Below, piece after piece: positions 50,232-58,385 of a stretch of 64,000 nucleotides of DNA. The stretch comes from Nocardioides sp. CFH 31398 (GTDB taxonomy: Bacteria > Actinomycetota > Actinomycetes > Propionibacteriales > Nocardioidaceae), in the NCBI RefSeq assembly GCF_022436705.1, contig NZ_JAKUHT010000013.1:124001-188000 (forward strand), written 5' to 3'. The notes below the pieces were generated by a model. That model did no database searches, was not told the DNA's origin, and was given only the letters and a program-made list of their open reading frames with translations. Position 1 is the stretch's first letter. Every line of letters begins with the position of its first letter. The translations under genes were made by a program, and so were the position numbers.

Positions 50232-50277
50232 CGCGGTCTCCTGTCGGGCGGTGTGCGGGTCGGTGGGGACGGTCGGG

Positions 50278-51024
50278 TCAGAGGTGGATGCCGCACTCGG
50301 TCTTCGACGTGCCGGCCCACCGACCGCTGCGGGCGTCCTCGCCGGGGGCGACGCGGCGCGTGCAGGGCTCGCAGCCGATCGAGGGGAAGCCGTCGTGGAC
50401 CAGCGGGTTCACGAGCACGCCGTTCTCGGCGACGTAGCGGTCGACGTCCTCGTCGGACCAGCGGGCGAGCGGGGAGACCTTGACCTTCTGCTTGCGGGCG
50501 TCCCACCCGATGACGGGGGCGACGACCCGGTTGCGGGTCTCGGCGCGACGCATGCCGGTCGCCCAGGCGTCGTAGCCGGACAGCATGCGGCTCAGAGGTG
50601 CCACCTTCCGCATGGCGCAGCAGGCGTCGGGGTCGCGGCGGAAGAGGTCCTTGCCGTACTTCTCGTCCTGCTCGGCGACCGTCAGCTCGGGCTTCGCGCT
50701 GATGACGTTCACCGGCAGGGTCGCGGCGACGGCGTCCCGCGTGCCGAGGGTCTCGACGAAGTGGTAGCCGGTGTCGAGGAACACGACGTCGACGCCCGGC
50801 GCGACCTTCGAGGCCACGTGGGACAGCACGGCGTCCGCCATCGACGCGGTGACGCAGAAGCGCGCCCCGAACGTGGCGACGGCCCACTCGATGATCTGCT
50901 CCGCCGGCGCCAGCTCGAGCTCCGCGCCCATGTGGCTGACCAGCTCGCGCAGCTCCTCCGAGCTCCGTCCCTCGGTGTGGGTGCCCTTGAAGTCACGGGC
51001 CGCCTGGGTGGTCGCGGTCGTCAT
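50278..51024 (-). CDS. cysH: Adenylylsulfate (APS) reductase
   Basis: 248 residues from an ATG at 51024, which overlaps the preceding stop. It reduces APS (or PAPS) to sulfite. The paired cysteines of the APS-reductase [4Fe-4S] cluster are present, CC in RRDPDACCAMRKVAPLSRML and CxxC in GFPSIGCEPCTRRVAPGEDA, so APS is the expected substrate. The catalytic Cys is in SKTECGIHL at the C-terminus. RWSDEDVDRYVAENGVLVNP is the family's conserved binding region. It is downstream of nirA and a 53-residue protein. Sulfate adenylyltransferase genes are outside the window. Confidence 0.95.
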   Translation of the reverse strand: MTTATTQAARDFKGTHTEGRSSEELRELVSHMGAELELAPAEQIIEWAVATFGARFCVTASMADAVLSHVASKVAPGVDVVFLDTGYHFVETLGTRDAVAATLPVNVISAKPELTVAEQDEKYGKDLFRRDPDACCAMRKVAPLSRMLSGYDAWATGMRRAETRNRVVAPVIGWDARKQKVKVSPLARWSDEDVDRYVAENGVLVNPLVHDGFPSIGCEPCTRRVAPGEDARSGRWAGTSKTECGIHL

Positions 51025-51182
51025 CGCGCGCCCCCCGACGGCGTGATCTGGCCCAGGAACGTCACCGCGAAGGCGCGCAGGCACGCCCGGCACTCCCAGC
51101 CGCCCGTCTCCTCCCGCGGCCAGAGGTCCGTCTCGGCGCAGTAGGGGCAGTGGAAGGGAGAAGCTGCACGGGAGGAGGTCAT
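51021..51182 (-). CDS. 53-residue double-CxxC protein between nirA and cysH
   Basis: Not in the ORF listing given to me because it is short, but clearly real. It starts at an ATG at 51182 that overlaps the nirA stop (ATGA) and ends in a TGA that overlaps the cysH ATG (ATGA). The sequence has CxxC at residues 12-15 (FHCPYCAE) and 31-34 (WECRACLR), with a hydrophobic Phe-rich tail (FAVTFLGQITPSGGAR). The Cys arrangement suggests a zinc ribbon or a small iron-sulfur/redox carrier. Its position between ferredoxin-dependent sulfite reductase and APS reductase suggests an electron-transfer or maturation role. Similar small proteins sit at this position in Streptomyces, as I recall. Confidence 0.87.
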   Translation of the reverse strand: MTSSRAASPFHCPYCAETDLWPREETGGWECRACLRAFAVTFLGQITPSGGAR

Positions 51183-52894
51183 GCCTTCTCCAGCGTCTTG
51201 TCACCCCGCAGCAATTCCTCGTCGGCCCGGGCCACCCAGGCGGCGAAGGCCTCGCCGTCGGTCCGGTCGACGAGGTAGTTGCTGACCACGGAGGTGATGT
51301 AGTCGTCGAGACCGGCGCTGGTGACCTTGTGGGCGCGCAGCTTGCGGCCGAAGACCGCGTCGAGCCCGGCGGTGCCGCCCAGGTGCACCTGGAAGCCCTC
51401 CACCTGCTCGCCGTCGACCGTGACGAGCTGGCCCTTGAGGCCGATGTCGGCGACCTGGGTGCGGGCGCAGGCGTTCGGGCAGCCGTTCACGTTGACCGTG
51501 ATCGGGGTGTCGAGGTCCGGGAAGCGCCGCTCGAGCTCGGCGACGAGGTCGCGGGCACGGTCCTTGGTGTCGACGATGGCGAGCTTGCAGAACTCGATGC
51601 CGGTGCAGGCCATCGTGCTGCGGCGCCACTGCGAGGGCCGGGCCGACAGGCCCAGCTCGTCGAGGTCGTCGAGCAGGGCGTCGACGGCGTCGGGCTCGAC
51701 GCCGATCAGCACGATCTTCTGGTACGGCGTGAGCCGGGCCCCGGCGACGCCGTGCTTCTCCATCAGGTCGGCCAGGCCGGTGAGCAGCGTGCCGGAGACC
51801 CGGCCGGCGGTCGGGGCGACCCCGACGTACTTCTTGCCGTCCTTCTGGTCGTGGACGCCGATGTGGTCGCGCAGGGTGCCCGGCGACGGCGGCGAGGGGC
51901 AGGAGACGAGCTTCTTGCCCAGGTACTCGTTCTCGAGCACCTCGCGGAACTTCTCCCCGCCCCAGTCGGCGACGAGGAACTTCAGGCGCGCCTTCGAGCG
52001 CAGCCGGCGGTAGCCGTAGTCGCGGAAGATGCCCGCGACGCCGGCCCAGACGTCGGCGACCTCGTCCAGCGGGATCCACACGCCCAGCGGCACGGCCAGC
52101 TTCGGGTTGGTGGACAGCCCGCCGCCGACCCAGACGTCGAAACCGGGCCCGTGCTCGGGGTGCGTCGTCCCGACGAAGGCCACGTCGTTCGTCTCCGGCG
52201 AGACGTCGTGGCTCGGGTGCCCGGTCAGCGCGGTCTTGAACTTGCGCGGGAAGTTCGAGAAGGCCGGGTCGCCGATGTAGCGGGCCCGGATCTCGTCGAG
52301 GGCCGAGGTGCCGTCGATGATCTCGTCGGCGGCGACACCGGCGACGGGGGAGCCGAGGAAGGGCCGCGGCGAGTCGCCGCACGCCTCCAGGCTGGACAGC
52401 CCGGCCTCGTCGAGACGGTTCCAGATCTCGGGGACGTCCTCGATGCGGATCCAGTGGTACTGGATGTTCTCGCGGTCGGTGACGTCGGCGGTGTCGCGGG
52501 CGAAGTCGACGCCGATGCTGCCCAGGGCGCGGACGGCGGCCGGCGCGAGCAGCTGGCCGTCGGAGCGGACGCGGAGCATGAAGTACTCGTCGTCCAGCTC
52601 CTCCTCGTCGAGCACCGCGGTCTTGCCGCCGTCGATGCCGGGCTTGCGCTGGGTGTACAGCCCCATCCAGCGGAAGCGGCCACGGAGGTCGGCCGGGTCG
52701 ATCGAGGCGAAGCCGCGCTTCGAGTAGATGTAGAGGATCCGGTCCCGCACGTTCAGCGGGTCGTCGTCCTTCTTGGACTGCTCGTTCTTGTTCAGCGGCT
52801 CGGTGTAGCCGAGTGCCCACTGGCCCTCGGCCCGCTTGGGCCGGGGGATCTCGGTGTGCTTCGCGGGCTCGGGCTTGTACCGGAGGTCAGGCAT
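51179..52894 (-). CDS. nirA: Ferredoxin-dependent sulfite reductase
   Basis: 571 residues from an ATG at 52894. It reduces sulfite to sulfide with six electrons using siroheme and a [4Fe-4S] cluster. The cluster ligands are visible: Cys in MACTGIEFCKLAIVDTK and NGCPNACARTQVADIGLK. The N-terminal substrate-binding region (GYTEPLNKNEQSKKDD, GRFRWMGLYTQRKPGIDGGK) and the two ferredoxin-like half domains are normal. Actinobacterial NirA/SirA of this type acts on sulfite despite the name (a Tyr-Cys crosslink region is plausible from GLYTQRKPG and LEACGDSPR). A Cys-containing leader peptide lies 74 nt upstream. It is the first structural gene of the operon nirA-53aa-cysH-chelatase. Confidence 0.95.
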   Translation of the reverse strand: MPDLRYKPEPAKHTEIPRPKRAEGQWALGYTEPLNKNEQSKKDDDPLNVRDRILYIYSKRGFASIDPADLRGRFRWMGLYTQRKPGIDGGKTAVLDEEELDDEYFMLRVRSDGQLLAPAAVRALGSIGVDFARDTADVTDRENIQYHWIRIEDVPEIWNRLDEAGLSSLEACGDSPRPFLGSPVAGVAADEIIDGTSALDEIRARYIGDPAFSNFPRKFKTALTGHPSHDVSPETNDVAFVGTTHPEHGPGFDVWVGGGLSTNPKLAVPLGVWIPLDEVADVWAGVAGIFRDYGYRRLRSKARLKFLVADWGGEKFREVLENEYLGKKLVSCPSPPSPGTLRDHIGVHDQKDGKKYVGVAPTAGRVSGTLLTGLADLMEKHGVAGARLTPYQKIVLIGVEPDAVDALLDDLDELGLSARPSQWRRSTMACTGIEFCKLAIVDTKDRARDLVAELERRFPDLDTPITVNVNGCPNACARTQVADIGLKGQLVTVDGEQVEGFQVHLGGTAGLDAVFGRKLRAHKVTSAGLDDYITSVVSNYLVDRTDGEAFAAWVARADEELLRGDKTLEKA

Positions 52895-52968
52895 GCGGGA
52901 GAAGGTCCTCGATCAGGTCGCAGGGTGGCCCGACGGCGTGGTCGGACGCGGGACAGCGGGTCGGCGCC

Positions 52969-53058
52969 TCAGGAGGACGGACACAACATGGAGCGGGTGC
53001 GCCCGAGGTCCACGTGGCGACGCTCCACGAGGTGGGCGTGCGTCGCCGGCGAGATCAT
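52969..53058 (-). CDS. Cys-containing leader peptide upstream of nirA
   Basis: 29 residues, ATG at 53058 to TGA at 52971-52969, ending 74 nt before the nirA ATG. The core ERRHVDLGRTRSMLC has the RRHVDLxR pattern of the short actinobacterial leader peptides found before sulfur genes, with Cys26 close to the stop. In mycobacteria, Cys-rich upstream ORFs have been shown to attenuate sulfur genes in response to cysteine. A later GTG at 53028 (VERRHVDLGR) is an alternative start. Detected directly in the sequence; its regulatory role here is inference. A GAGACT hexamer 8 nt upstream of the ATG is a weak -10 candidate. Confidence 0.75.
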   Translation of the reverse strand: MISPATHAHLVERRHVDLGRTRSMLCPSS

Positions 53059-53111
53059 GGGGCCCAGTCTCACGCTGCGGACGGCCTGCCCACAACTTGA
53101 GATCCCATGAT

Positions 53112-53128
53112 GTGGACAGCGAGTCCAC
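53112..53128. promoter_or_regulatory. Inverted repeat GTGGAC-N5-GTCCAC between the leader and the lipoprotein gene
   Basis: GTGGAC (53112-53117) and GTCCAC (53123-53128) form a symmetric site about 60 bp upstream of the leader-peptide ATG on the minus strand, and 28 bp from the 3' end of the lipoprotein gene. It could be an operator for the sulfur operon. No regulator is known from the window. Confidence 0.4.
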
Positions 53129-53155
53129 CATGTGGATACGTCGGCCTGCGCCGAC

Positions 53156-53635
53156 TCACTCCTCCGTGTACCCCAGACCCGTCTCCCACCCGTCGCCCTC
53201 GAGCGGGTCGAGAAGGTCCATGTCGGCCTCCCCGTCGTCCAGGGGGAAGATCTCGACGAGGATCCCGTGGGTGTCGTCGACGTCCTCCGACGTCGCCCAG
53301 CCGAGCGTCCCGCCGTTGCCGCTGAAGAAGACGTCCTGCTCGCGGTTGATCTCGGAGGCCAGCCTGTCACCGGACAGCAGGAGGTCGTACCCCTCCACTC
53401 GGTGACCGTCCACCTCGCACTCGAGGGGCGGCTCCTGCCAGGAAGGATCCTCGTCCAGGGGGTGGACGTCCTGTTCCACGATCTCGGCGTCCTCGCCGCA
53501 CACGGCGCGGAGCGCGGAGGCGGGGTCGTCGGCGGGTGGGCCCGTGCAGCCCGCGACAACGGCGAGGAGCGTCGCCACCAGCAGGGGGAGAGCAGCCCTG
53601 GCGCGATGACGGTCCCACGTCCGGCCGGGCCTCAC
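53156..53635 (-). CDS. Putative lipoprotein, second of a tandem pair
   Basis: 159 residues from a GTG at 53635 that overlaps the preceding lipoprotein stop (GTGA). A signal peptide with lipobox is clear: RAALPLLVATLLAVVAGCTG, Cys in VAGC. The mature part contains LRAVCGEDAEIVEQ, LECEVDGHRVEGYDLLLSGD and ILVEIFPLDDGEADMDLLDP, ending LEGDGWETGLGYTEE. No enzyme motif is seen. The pattern AVC-x-ED ... LDPL-x-G(W/F)E is shared with the upstream gene, so both belong to one unassigned family of secreted, acidic, two-Cys domains. Confidence 0.82.
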   Translation of the reverse strand: MRPGRTWDRHRARAALPLLVATLLAVVAGCTGPPADDPASALRAVCGEDAEIVEQDVHPLDEDPSWQEPPLECEVDGHRVEGYDLLLSGDRLASEINREQDVFFSGNGGTLGWATSEDVDDTHGILVEIFPLDDGEADMDLLDPLEGDGWETGLGYTEE

Positions 53636-54060
53636 TTGTCGACCTCGAAGCCCATCTCCTTCAGCGGGTCGAGGAACTCCGGGTCCTCGTCGCTCGGAGC
53701 TGCGCTGAAGCCGACGACGACCCATCGACCGTCGCCCTCGGCGACGGCCGTCCAGTAGTCGCCGCCGTCGCCGGACTCCACGGAGTCGGACAGGCCCTGC
53801 AGGTACGACGAGGGGTCCTCGTCGTACACGTTGCCGGACAGCGTGAGCGCGCTGCGCTCGCAGCGCAGCTCCTCCAGCGGCTCGGGGTCCGAGGGGTCGG
53901 TGTCGTCGAAGGGGCTCGGCTCCGGCTCGTAGGTCGTGTCCTCGTCGCAGACGGCGGCCATGGCCTCGGAGAGCTCCGGTGGGCCGCCACCGCAGCCGGC
54001 GAGCAGCGTCGCGGCGGCCGCGGCCGCCAGGGGAGCGAGCATGTGGCGGGTGGTCGGCAT
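53632..54060 (-). CDS. Putative lipoprotein, first of a tandem pair
   Basis: 142 residues from an ATG at 54060 ([20 protein letters not shown]). The lipobox is LLAGCGGG. The mature chain has [20 protein letters not shown], a Cys in [15 protein letters not shown] and [14 protein letters not shown] at the end. It is a paralogue of the next gene by the shared VC-x-ED and LDPL-x-(G/M)xE blocks. An upstream in-frame ATG at 54141 would overlap the glyA start and is less likely. No known function. Confidence 0.8.
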   Translation of the reverse strand: MPTTRHMLAPLAAAAAATLLAGCGGGPPELSEAMAAVCDEDTTYEPEPSPFDDTDPSDPEPLEELRCERSALTLSGNVYDEDPSSYLQGLSDSVESGDGGDYWTAVAEGDGRWVVVGFSAAPSDEDPEFLDPLKEMGFEVDK

Positions 54061-54139
54061 GCCGGGGAGGGTTCCCCTGGGGTCCCGGCGGAAACCCGCG
54101 ACTCCCGCCGGACCGCCGACGGGACCTACGCTGGGAGCC

Positions 54140-55582
54140 ATGGCCGACGTGAACGCCCTGACCAGCTCCGCCTACTCGCAGGCGCTGGAGGTGATTGCCT
54201 CCGTCGAGCCGCGGATCGCGGAGGCGACCCGCGCCGAGCTCGCCGACCAGCGGGGGTCGCTCAAGCTCATCGCCTCGGAGAACTACGCCTCGCCCGCCGT
54301 CCTCATGACGATGGGCACCTGGTTCTCCGACAAGTACGCCGAGGGCACGGTCGGCCACCGGTTCTACGCGGGCTGCCAGAACGTCGACACCGTCGAGTCG
54401 CTCGCCGCCGAGCACGCCCGCGAGCTGTTCGGCGCCGAGTACGCCTACGTCCAGCCCCACTCCGGCATCGACGCGAACCTCGTCGCCTTCTGGTCGATCC
54501 TGGCGCACCGCATCGAGCAGCCGACGCTGGCCGACGCGGGCCTGAAGAACGTCAACGAGCTCTCCGAGGCCGACTGGGAGACGCTGCGCCGGAAGTTCGG
54601 CGAGCAGCGCCTGCTCGGCATGAGCCTGGACGCCGGCGGCCACCTGACGCACGGCTTCCGCCCGAACATCTCCGGGAAGATGTTCCACCAGCAGCAGTAC
54701 GGCACCGACCCGGAGACCGGGCTCCTGGACTACGACGCCGTCGCCGCCAAGGCCCGCGAGTTCAAGCCGCTGGTGCTCGTCGCCGGCTACTCGGCGTATC
54801 CGCGTCGCGTGAACTTCGCGAAGATGCGCGAGATCGCCGACGAGGTCGGCGCCACCCTCATGGTCGACATGGCCCACTTCGCGGGCCTCGTGGCCGGCAA
54901 GGTGTTCACCGGCGACGAGGACCCGGTGCCGCACGCGCACCTCGTCACCACGACCACCCACAAGTCGCTGCGCGGGCCGCGCGGCGGCATGGTGCTGGCG
55001 ACCGAGGAGTACGCGCCCAGCGTCGACCGCGGTTGCCCGATGGTCCTGGGCGGCCCGCTCTCGCACGTCATGGCCGCCAAGGCCGTCGCGTTCGCCGAGG
55101 CCCGCCAGGACTCGTTCCGCACCTACGCCCAGCAGGTCGCCGACAACGCCCAGGCGCTCGCCGAGGGGTTCAACCGCCGCGGCGCGAAGCTCGTGACCGG
55201 CGGCACCGACAACCACCTCGTGCTGCTCGACGTCTCCGGCTACGGCCTCACCGGCCGCCAGGCCGAGGCCGCCCTGCTCGACGCCGGCATCGTCACCAAC
55301 CGCAACTCGGTGCCGGCCGACCCGAACGGCGCCTGGTACACCTCCGGCATCCGTTTCGGCAGCCCCGCGCTGACCACCCGCGGTTTCGGCAAGGACGAGT
55401 TCGACGCCGTCGCCGAGCTGGTCACCCAGGTGCTCACCCAGACCGAGCCGGGGACGACGAAGGCGGGTGCGCCGTCCAAGGCGACGTACACGCTGGCCGA
55501 GGGCGTGGCCGAGAAGGTCCGCGCCGAGGCCGCCGACCTCCTCGACGCCCACCCGCTCTACCCGGGCATCGACCTGTCCTGA
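54140..55582 (+). CDS. glyA: Serine hydroxymethyltransferase (long form)
   Basis: 480 residues from an ATG at 54140, with TACGCT (54127-54132) ending 7 nt upstream. GlyA is a PLP enzyme converting serine and tetrahydrofolate to glycine and methylene-tetrahydrofolate. Motifs: [51 protein letters not shown], and the PLP-lysine segment [20 protein letters not shown]. The length exceeds the common 420-residue form by about 60 residues because of an insert around residues 125-185 ([20 protein letters not shown]). That long type occurs in several actinobacteria. It complements gcvT, thyA and dfrA in one-carbon metabolism. Confidence 0.95.
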   Translation: MADVNALTSSAYSQALEVIASVEPRIAEATRAELADQRGSLKLIASENYASPAVLMTMGTWFSDKYAEGTVGHRFYAGCQNVDTVESLAAEHARELFGAEYAYVQPHSGIDANLVAFWSILAHRIEQPTLADAGLKNVNELSEADWETLRRKFGEQRLLGMSLDAGGHLTHGFRPNISGKMFHQQQYGTDPETGLLDYDAVAAKAREFKPLVLVAGYSAYPRRVNFAKMREIADEVGATLMVDMAHFAGLVAGKVFTGDEDPVPHAHLVTTTTHKSLRGPRGGMVLATEEYAPSVDRGCPMVLGGPLSHVMAAKAVAFAEARQDSFRTYAQQVADNAQALAEGFNRRGAKLVTGGTDNHLVLLDVSGYGLTGRQAEAALLDAGIVTNRNSVPADPNGAWYTSGIRFGSPALTTRGFGKDEFDAVAELVTQVLTQTEPGTTKAGAPSKATYTLAEGVAEKVRAEAADLLDAHPLYPGIDLS

Positions 55583-55585
55583 CGC

Positions 55586-55760
55586 GAGTCGTCCCGAACG
55601 CGCGTCCTGGGGACGCCGAGTCGTCCCGAACGCGCGTCCTGGGGACGCCGAGTCGTCCCGAACGCGCGTCCTGGGGACGCCGAGTCGTCCCGAACGCGCG
55701 TCCTGGGGACGCCGAGTCGTCTCGAACGCGCGTCCTGGGGACGCCGAGTCGTCCCGAACG
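55586..55760. repeat. 32-bp tandem repeat: five forward copies plus a partial one
   Basis: Starting 4 nt after the glyA stop are exact head-to-tail 32-bp units that begin at 55586, 55618, 55650, 55682 and 55714, with a 15-nt sixth unit at 55746. The head is GAGTCGTCCCGAACGCGCGT. All five are identical except for a C-to-T in the fifth (55682-55745 region, TCTCGAAC). Each unit contains a small hairpin GCGTCC-TGG-GGACGC. No spacers are present, so this is not CRISPR. No credible gene covers it. Confidence 0.9.
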
Positions 55761-55836
55761 CCCGCTCGTCTGGCCGTGATCACGCAGCGCCGACAGGGAT
55801 GATCGTGGACTCCGGTGTCGGGCGTGTCGGGACCTA

Positions 55837-55954
55837 CGTGCGTTCGGGCCGACTCGGCACCTGTACCTCGTGCGTTCGGGCCGACTCGGCGTGTGTGCGG
55901 CGTGCGTTCGGGCCGACTCGGCGTGTGTGCGGCGTGCGTTCGGGCCGACTCGGC
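55837..55954. repeat. 32-bp tandem repeat, inverted block: four copies
   Basis: The 22-bp core (CGTGCGTTCGGGCCGACTCG and two further bases) occurs at 55837, 55869, 55901 and 55933, again exactly 32 bp apart. Its reverse complement starts GAGTCGGCCCGAACGCACG, which aligns with the forward block's GAGTCGTCCCGAACGCGCG. The two blocks are therefore diverged inverted copies of one family. Spacers inside the period are GTGTGTGCGG in the last two units. The region up to the response regulator stop at 55961 has no gene. Confidence 0.88.
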
Positions 55955-55960
55955 GCTGGG

Positions 55961-56662
55961 TCACGTCCGCCAGCGGTACTCCAGCTCCGGGCGGCCGGCG
56001 CCGTAGCGCGGCCGGCGCTCGAGGGCGCCCTGCTCGGCGAGGTGCTCGAGGTAGCGGCGGGCCGTCACGCGGGAGGTGCCGGTCGCGGCGGCGACCTCGC
56101 TGGCCGACGCGCCGCCGGCCTCGGTGCCGGTGGTGTCGCGGACGGCGGCCGTGACCCGGGACAGCGTCTCCGGGCTCATGCCCTTCGGCAGGGCGTCGGA
56201 GACCGGTGAGCGCAGGGTGCCGAAGGCACGGTCGATCTCGTCCTGGACGACCTCGCTGCCGTCGGACACGAGGCTGCCGCGGTACTCGGCGTACCGCTGC
56301 AGCTTCGCGCGGAACGTGGCGAACGTGAAGGGCTTGAGCAGGTAGAGCGCGACCCCCTGGGCCACCGCCCGGCGGACGACGTCCGCGTCGCGCGCCGAGG
56401 TGACGGCGACGACGTCGCACCAGTGCCCGGTGGCCCGCAGGCGGGTGAGCAGGGCGAGGCCGTGGCCGTCCGGGAGGTGCAGGTCGAGGAGCAGGAGGTC
56501 GACCGGGGTCCCGGCGTCCCGCTCGGTCTCGAGGACCCGGACCGCCTCCGCGAGCGAGGACGCCGACCCGACGGCGGCGAAACCGGGCACCCGGCCGACG
56601 TACGCGACGTGGGTCTCGGCGGCGATCGGCTCGTCCTCGACGACGAGCACCCGGACGGTCAC
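55961..56662 (-). CDS. Response regulator, CitB/DcuR type
   Basis: 233 residues from a GTG at 56662 overlapping the kinase stop (GTGA). The receiver domain has acidic VRVLVVEDEPIAAE, the phospho-acceptor Asp in LLLLDLHLPDGHGLALLTRL, Thr/Ser in VVAVTSARD and Lys in LLKPFTFATF. The C-terminal half has a winged helix-turn-helix (SASEVAAATGTSRVTARRYL). It is partnered with the downstream-facing kinase gene and most likely activates dctA. The C-terminus ends 7 nt from the repeat array. Confidence 0.92.
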   Translation of the reverse strand: MTVRVLVVEDEPIAAETHVAYVGRVPGFAAVGSASSLAEAVRVLETERDAGTPVDLLLLDLHLPDGHGLALLTRLRATGHWCDVVAVTSARDADVVRRAVAQGVALYLLKPFTFATFRAKLQRYAEYRGSLVSDGSEVVQDEIDRAFGTLRSPVSDALPKGMSPETLSRVTAAVRDTTGTEAGGASASEVAAATGTSRVTARRYLEHLAEQGALERRPRYGAGRPELEYRWRT

Positions 56663-58275
56663 GGTCGCGCCCCGGCGGTCGTGGGACGAGCGGTCCGCGC
56701 GTCCATCTCGACCTCGATGCGGGCCCCGCCGAGCTCCGAGCGGCCGAGGGTGACCTCGCCGTCGTGGCGACGGGCCGCCGCGGACACCAGGGCCAGACCG
56801 AGACCACGACCGGCGGCGTCCCCGCCCGACTTGGTGCTCCACCCCCGTTCCAGGGCGTGGGTGACGGCGTCGGAGTCGAACCCGGGGCCGCTGTCGCCGA
56901 CCACCACCCGCAGGCGCTCGCCGCCCCCGAGCTCCACCCGCACCCGGCGCTCCGACTGGCCGCTGACGGCGTCGAAGGCGTTGTCGACCAGGTTGCCGAC
57001 CACGGTCACCAGGTCGCGGGAGACCTCCCGCGGGACCTCGCCGTCGGCACCGAGGTCGCCGACGACCTCCAGCACGGCGCCGCGCTCGGTCGCCTGGGCG
57101 AGCTTGCCGAGCAGCAGCGCGGCCACCACCGGGTCACCGACGGAGTCGATGACCCGGTCGGTGAGCAGCTGGGCGAGCTGGAGCTCCTCGGTGACCAGGT
57201 CGACCGCCTCCTCGACCCGGCCGGTCTCCAGCAGGGACACCACCGTGTGGAGGAGGTTCGCCGACTCGTGGCTCTGCGCGCGCAGCGACTCGGTGAGCCC
57301 GCGGACGGCGTCCAGCTCGCCCGTGACGGCCCGCAGCTCGGTGTGGTCGCGCAACGTGACCACCGACCCGACCTCGCTGCCCTCCCAGGTGGCCGGCGAG
57401 GTGCTGACCAGCAGGACCCGGTCGCCCACGAGGTACAGGTCGTCGGGGGAGCGCTCGCCGCCGGTCGCGGCGTCGACGAGGACGGCGGGCAGCCCCAGGT
57501 CGGCCAGCGACCGCCCGGCGGCGTCCTCCCCCAGCGCGAGCAGCCGGCGGGCCTCGGCGTTGACCTGCTGCACCCGGCCGTCACGGTCGAGGAGGAGCAG
57601 ACCCTCGCGGACGGCGCCCAGGACGGCCGAGTAGTACTCGTACATCCGGGTGATCTCCTGCTCGCCCAGGCCGTGCGTCTGGCGGCGGACCCGCCGGTGG
57701 ACGAGGGCGGCGCCGCCCAGGCCGAGCACCAGCAGCACGAGCGCCGCGATCCCCACCAGCGCGAGGTCGTCGGTCAGGCTGCGGCGGATCGAGTCGACGG
57801 TGATGCCCACCGAGACGAGGGCGACGGGCCCGGCGTCCCCGCGCACCGGGACGACGGAACGCACCGACGGTCCGAGCGTGCCCTCGAACTCCTGGGTGAG
57901 GACGCCGCCGTCCGGCGCGCTGCCGAGGTCGCCGACGAACGGCTCGCCGATCAGCGCCGGGTTCGGGTGGGTCCAGCGGATGCCCTGCGTCGTCATGATG
58001 ACGACGAAGTCGACGCCGGTGTCCGCCCGGACCTCCTCCGCGAAGGGCTGCAGGGTCGCCGACGGGTCGTCGCGCCGCAGCGCCTGCACGACGGCGGGGG
58101 AGTCGGCCACCGCCCGCGCCACCGCGACCGCCCGCTCGGTCGCCGCCGCGCGGGCGTCGCGCTGGGCGTCGTACGACGCGAGGCCCGCGGTGACCAGGAC
58201 CGTCACCACGACCAGGACGACCTGGAGGAGCAGCACCTGGCGTGCGACCGACCAGCCCCGCCCACGCATGCGCAC
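56659..58275 (-). CDS. CitA/DcuS-type sensor histidine kinase
   Basis: 538 residues from a GTG at 58275 (an ATG at 58269 is the alternative). Order: membrane span about 14-35 (LLLQVVLVVVTVLVTAGLAS), extracytoplasmic PAS sensor (about 36-170), second span about 178-198 (LALVGIAALVLLVLGLGGAA), cytoplasmic PAS (about 225-330), His region RAQSHESANLLHTVVSLLET, and a HATPase domain with NLVDNAFDAV (N box), GDSGPGFDSD and GRGLGLALVSAAARRHDGEV. DcuS/CitA kinases sense C4-dicarboxylates or citrate. dctA is immediately divergent. The His box follows the CitA/DcuS SHE-x3-LLH pattern. Confidence 0.92.
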   Translation of the reverse strand: MRMRGRGWSVARQVLLLQVVLVVVTVLVTAGLASYDAQRDARAAATERAVAVARAVADSPAVVQALRRDDPSATLQPFAEEVRADTGVDFVVIMTTQGIRWTHPNPALIGEPFVGDLGSAPDGGVLTQEFEGTLGPSVRSVVPVRGDAGPVALVSVGITVDSIRRSLTDDLALVGIAALVLLVLGLGGAALVHRRVRRQTHGLGEQEITRMYEYYSAVLGAVREGLLLLDRDGRVQQVNAEARRLLALGEDAAGRSLADLGLPAVLVDAATGGERSPDDLYLVGDRVLLVSTSPATWEGSEVGSVVTLRDHTELRAVTGELDAVRGLTESLRAQSHESANLLHTVVSLLETGRVEEAVDLVTEELQLAQLLTDRVIDSVGDPVVAALLLGKLAQATERGAVLEVVGDLGADGEVPREVSRDLVTVVGNLVDNAFDAVSGQSERRVRVELGGGERLRVVVGDSGPGFDSDAVTHALERGWSTKSGGDAAGRGLGLALVSAAARRHDGEVTLGRSELGGARIEVEMDARTARPTTAGARP

Positions 58276-58385
58276 ATCATGCCGCCCGTGAACTCAACGA
58301 CCACAAGGGTGACCGGCCTCACAGCGCCGACCAGAGTGCGTGACGGCCGCCACGTCCGCGGCGGCCGGCAACGAAGGGACACCCC
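58276..58385. promoter_or_regulatory. Divergent region between sensor kinase and dctA
   Basis: 110 bp with no gene. GAAGGGA just before the dctA ATG is its ribosome site. No clear operator repeat can be named by eye; the response regulator would be expected to bind here. Confidence 0.4.

Noticed and set aside
55586..55954. CRISPR array
   Set aside because: Units are head-to-tail with no unique spacers, the second block is inverted, and no cas gene is in the window.
55434..56807. Open frames running through the 32-bp repeats (both strands)
   Set aside because: They are produced by repeat translation (SRPERASWGRR-like units) joined to antisense glyA and response-regulator sequence; no start signal.
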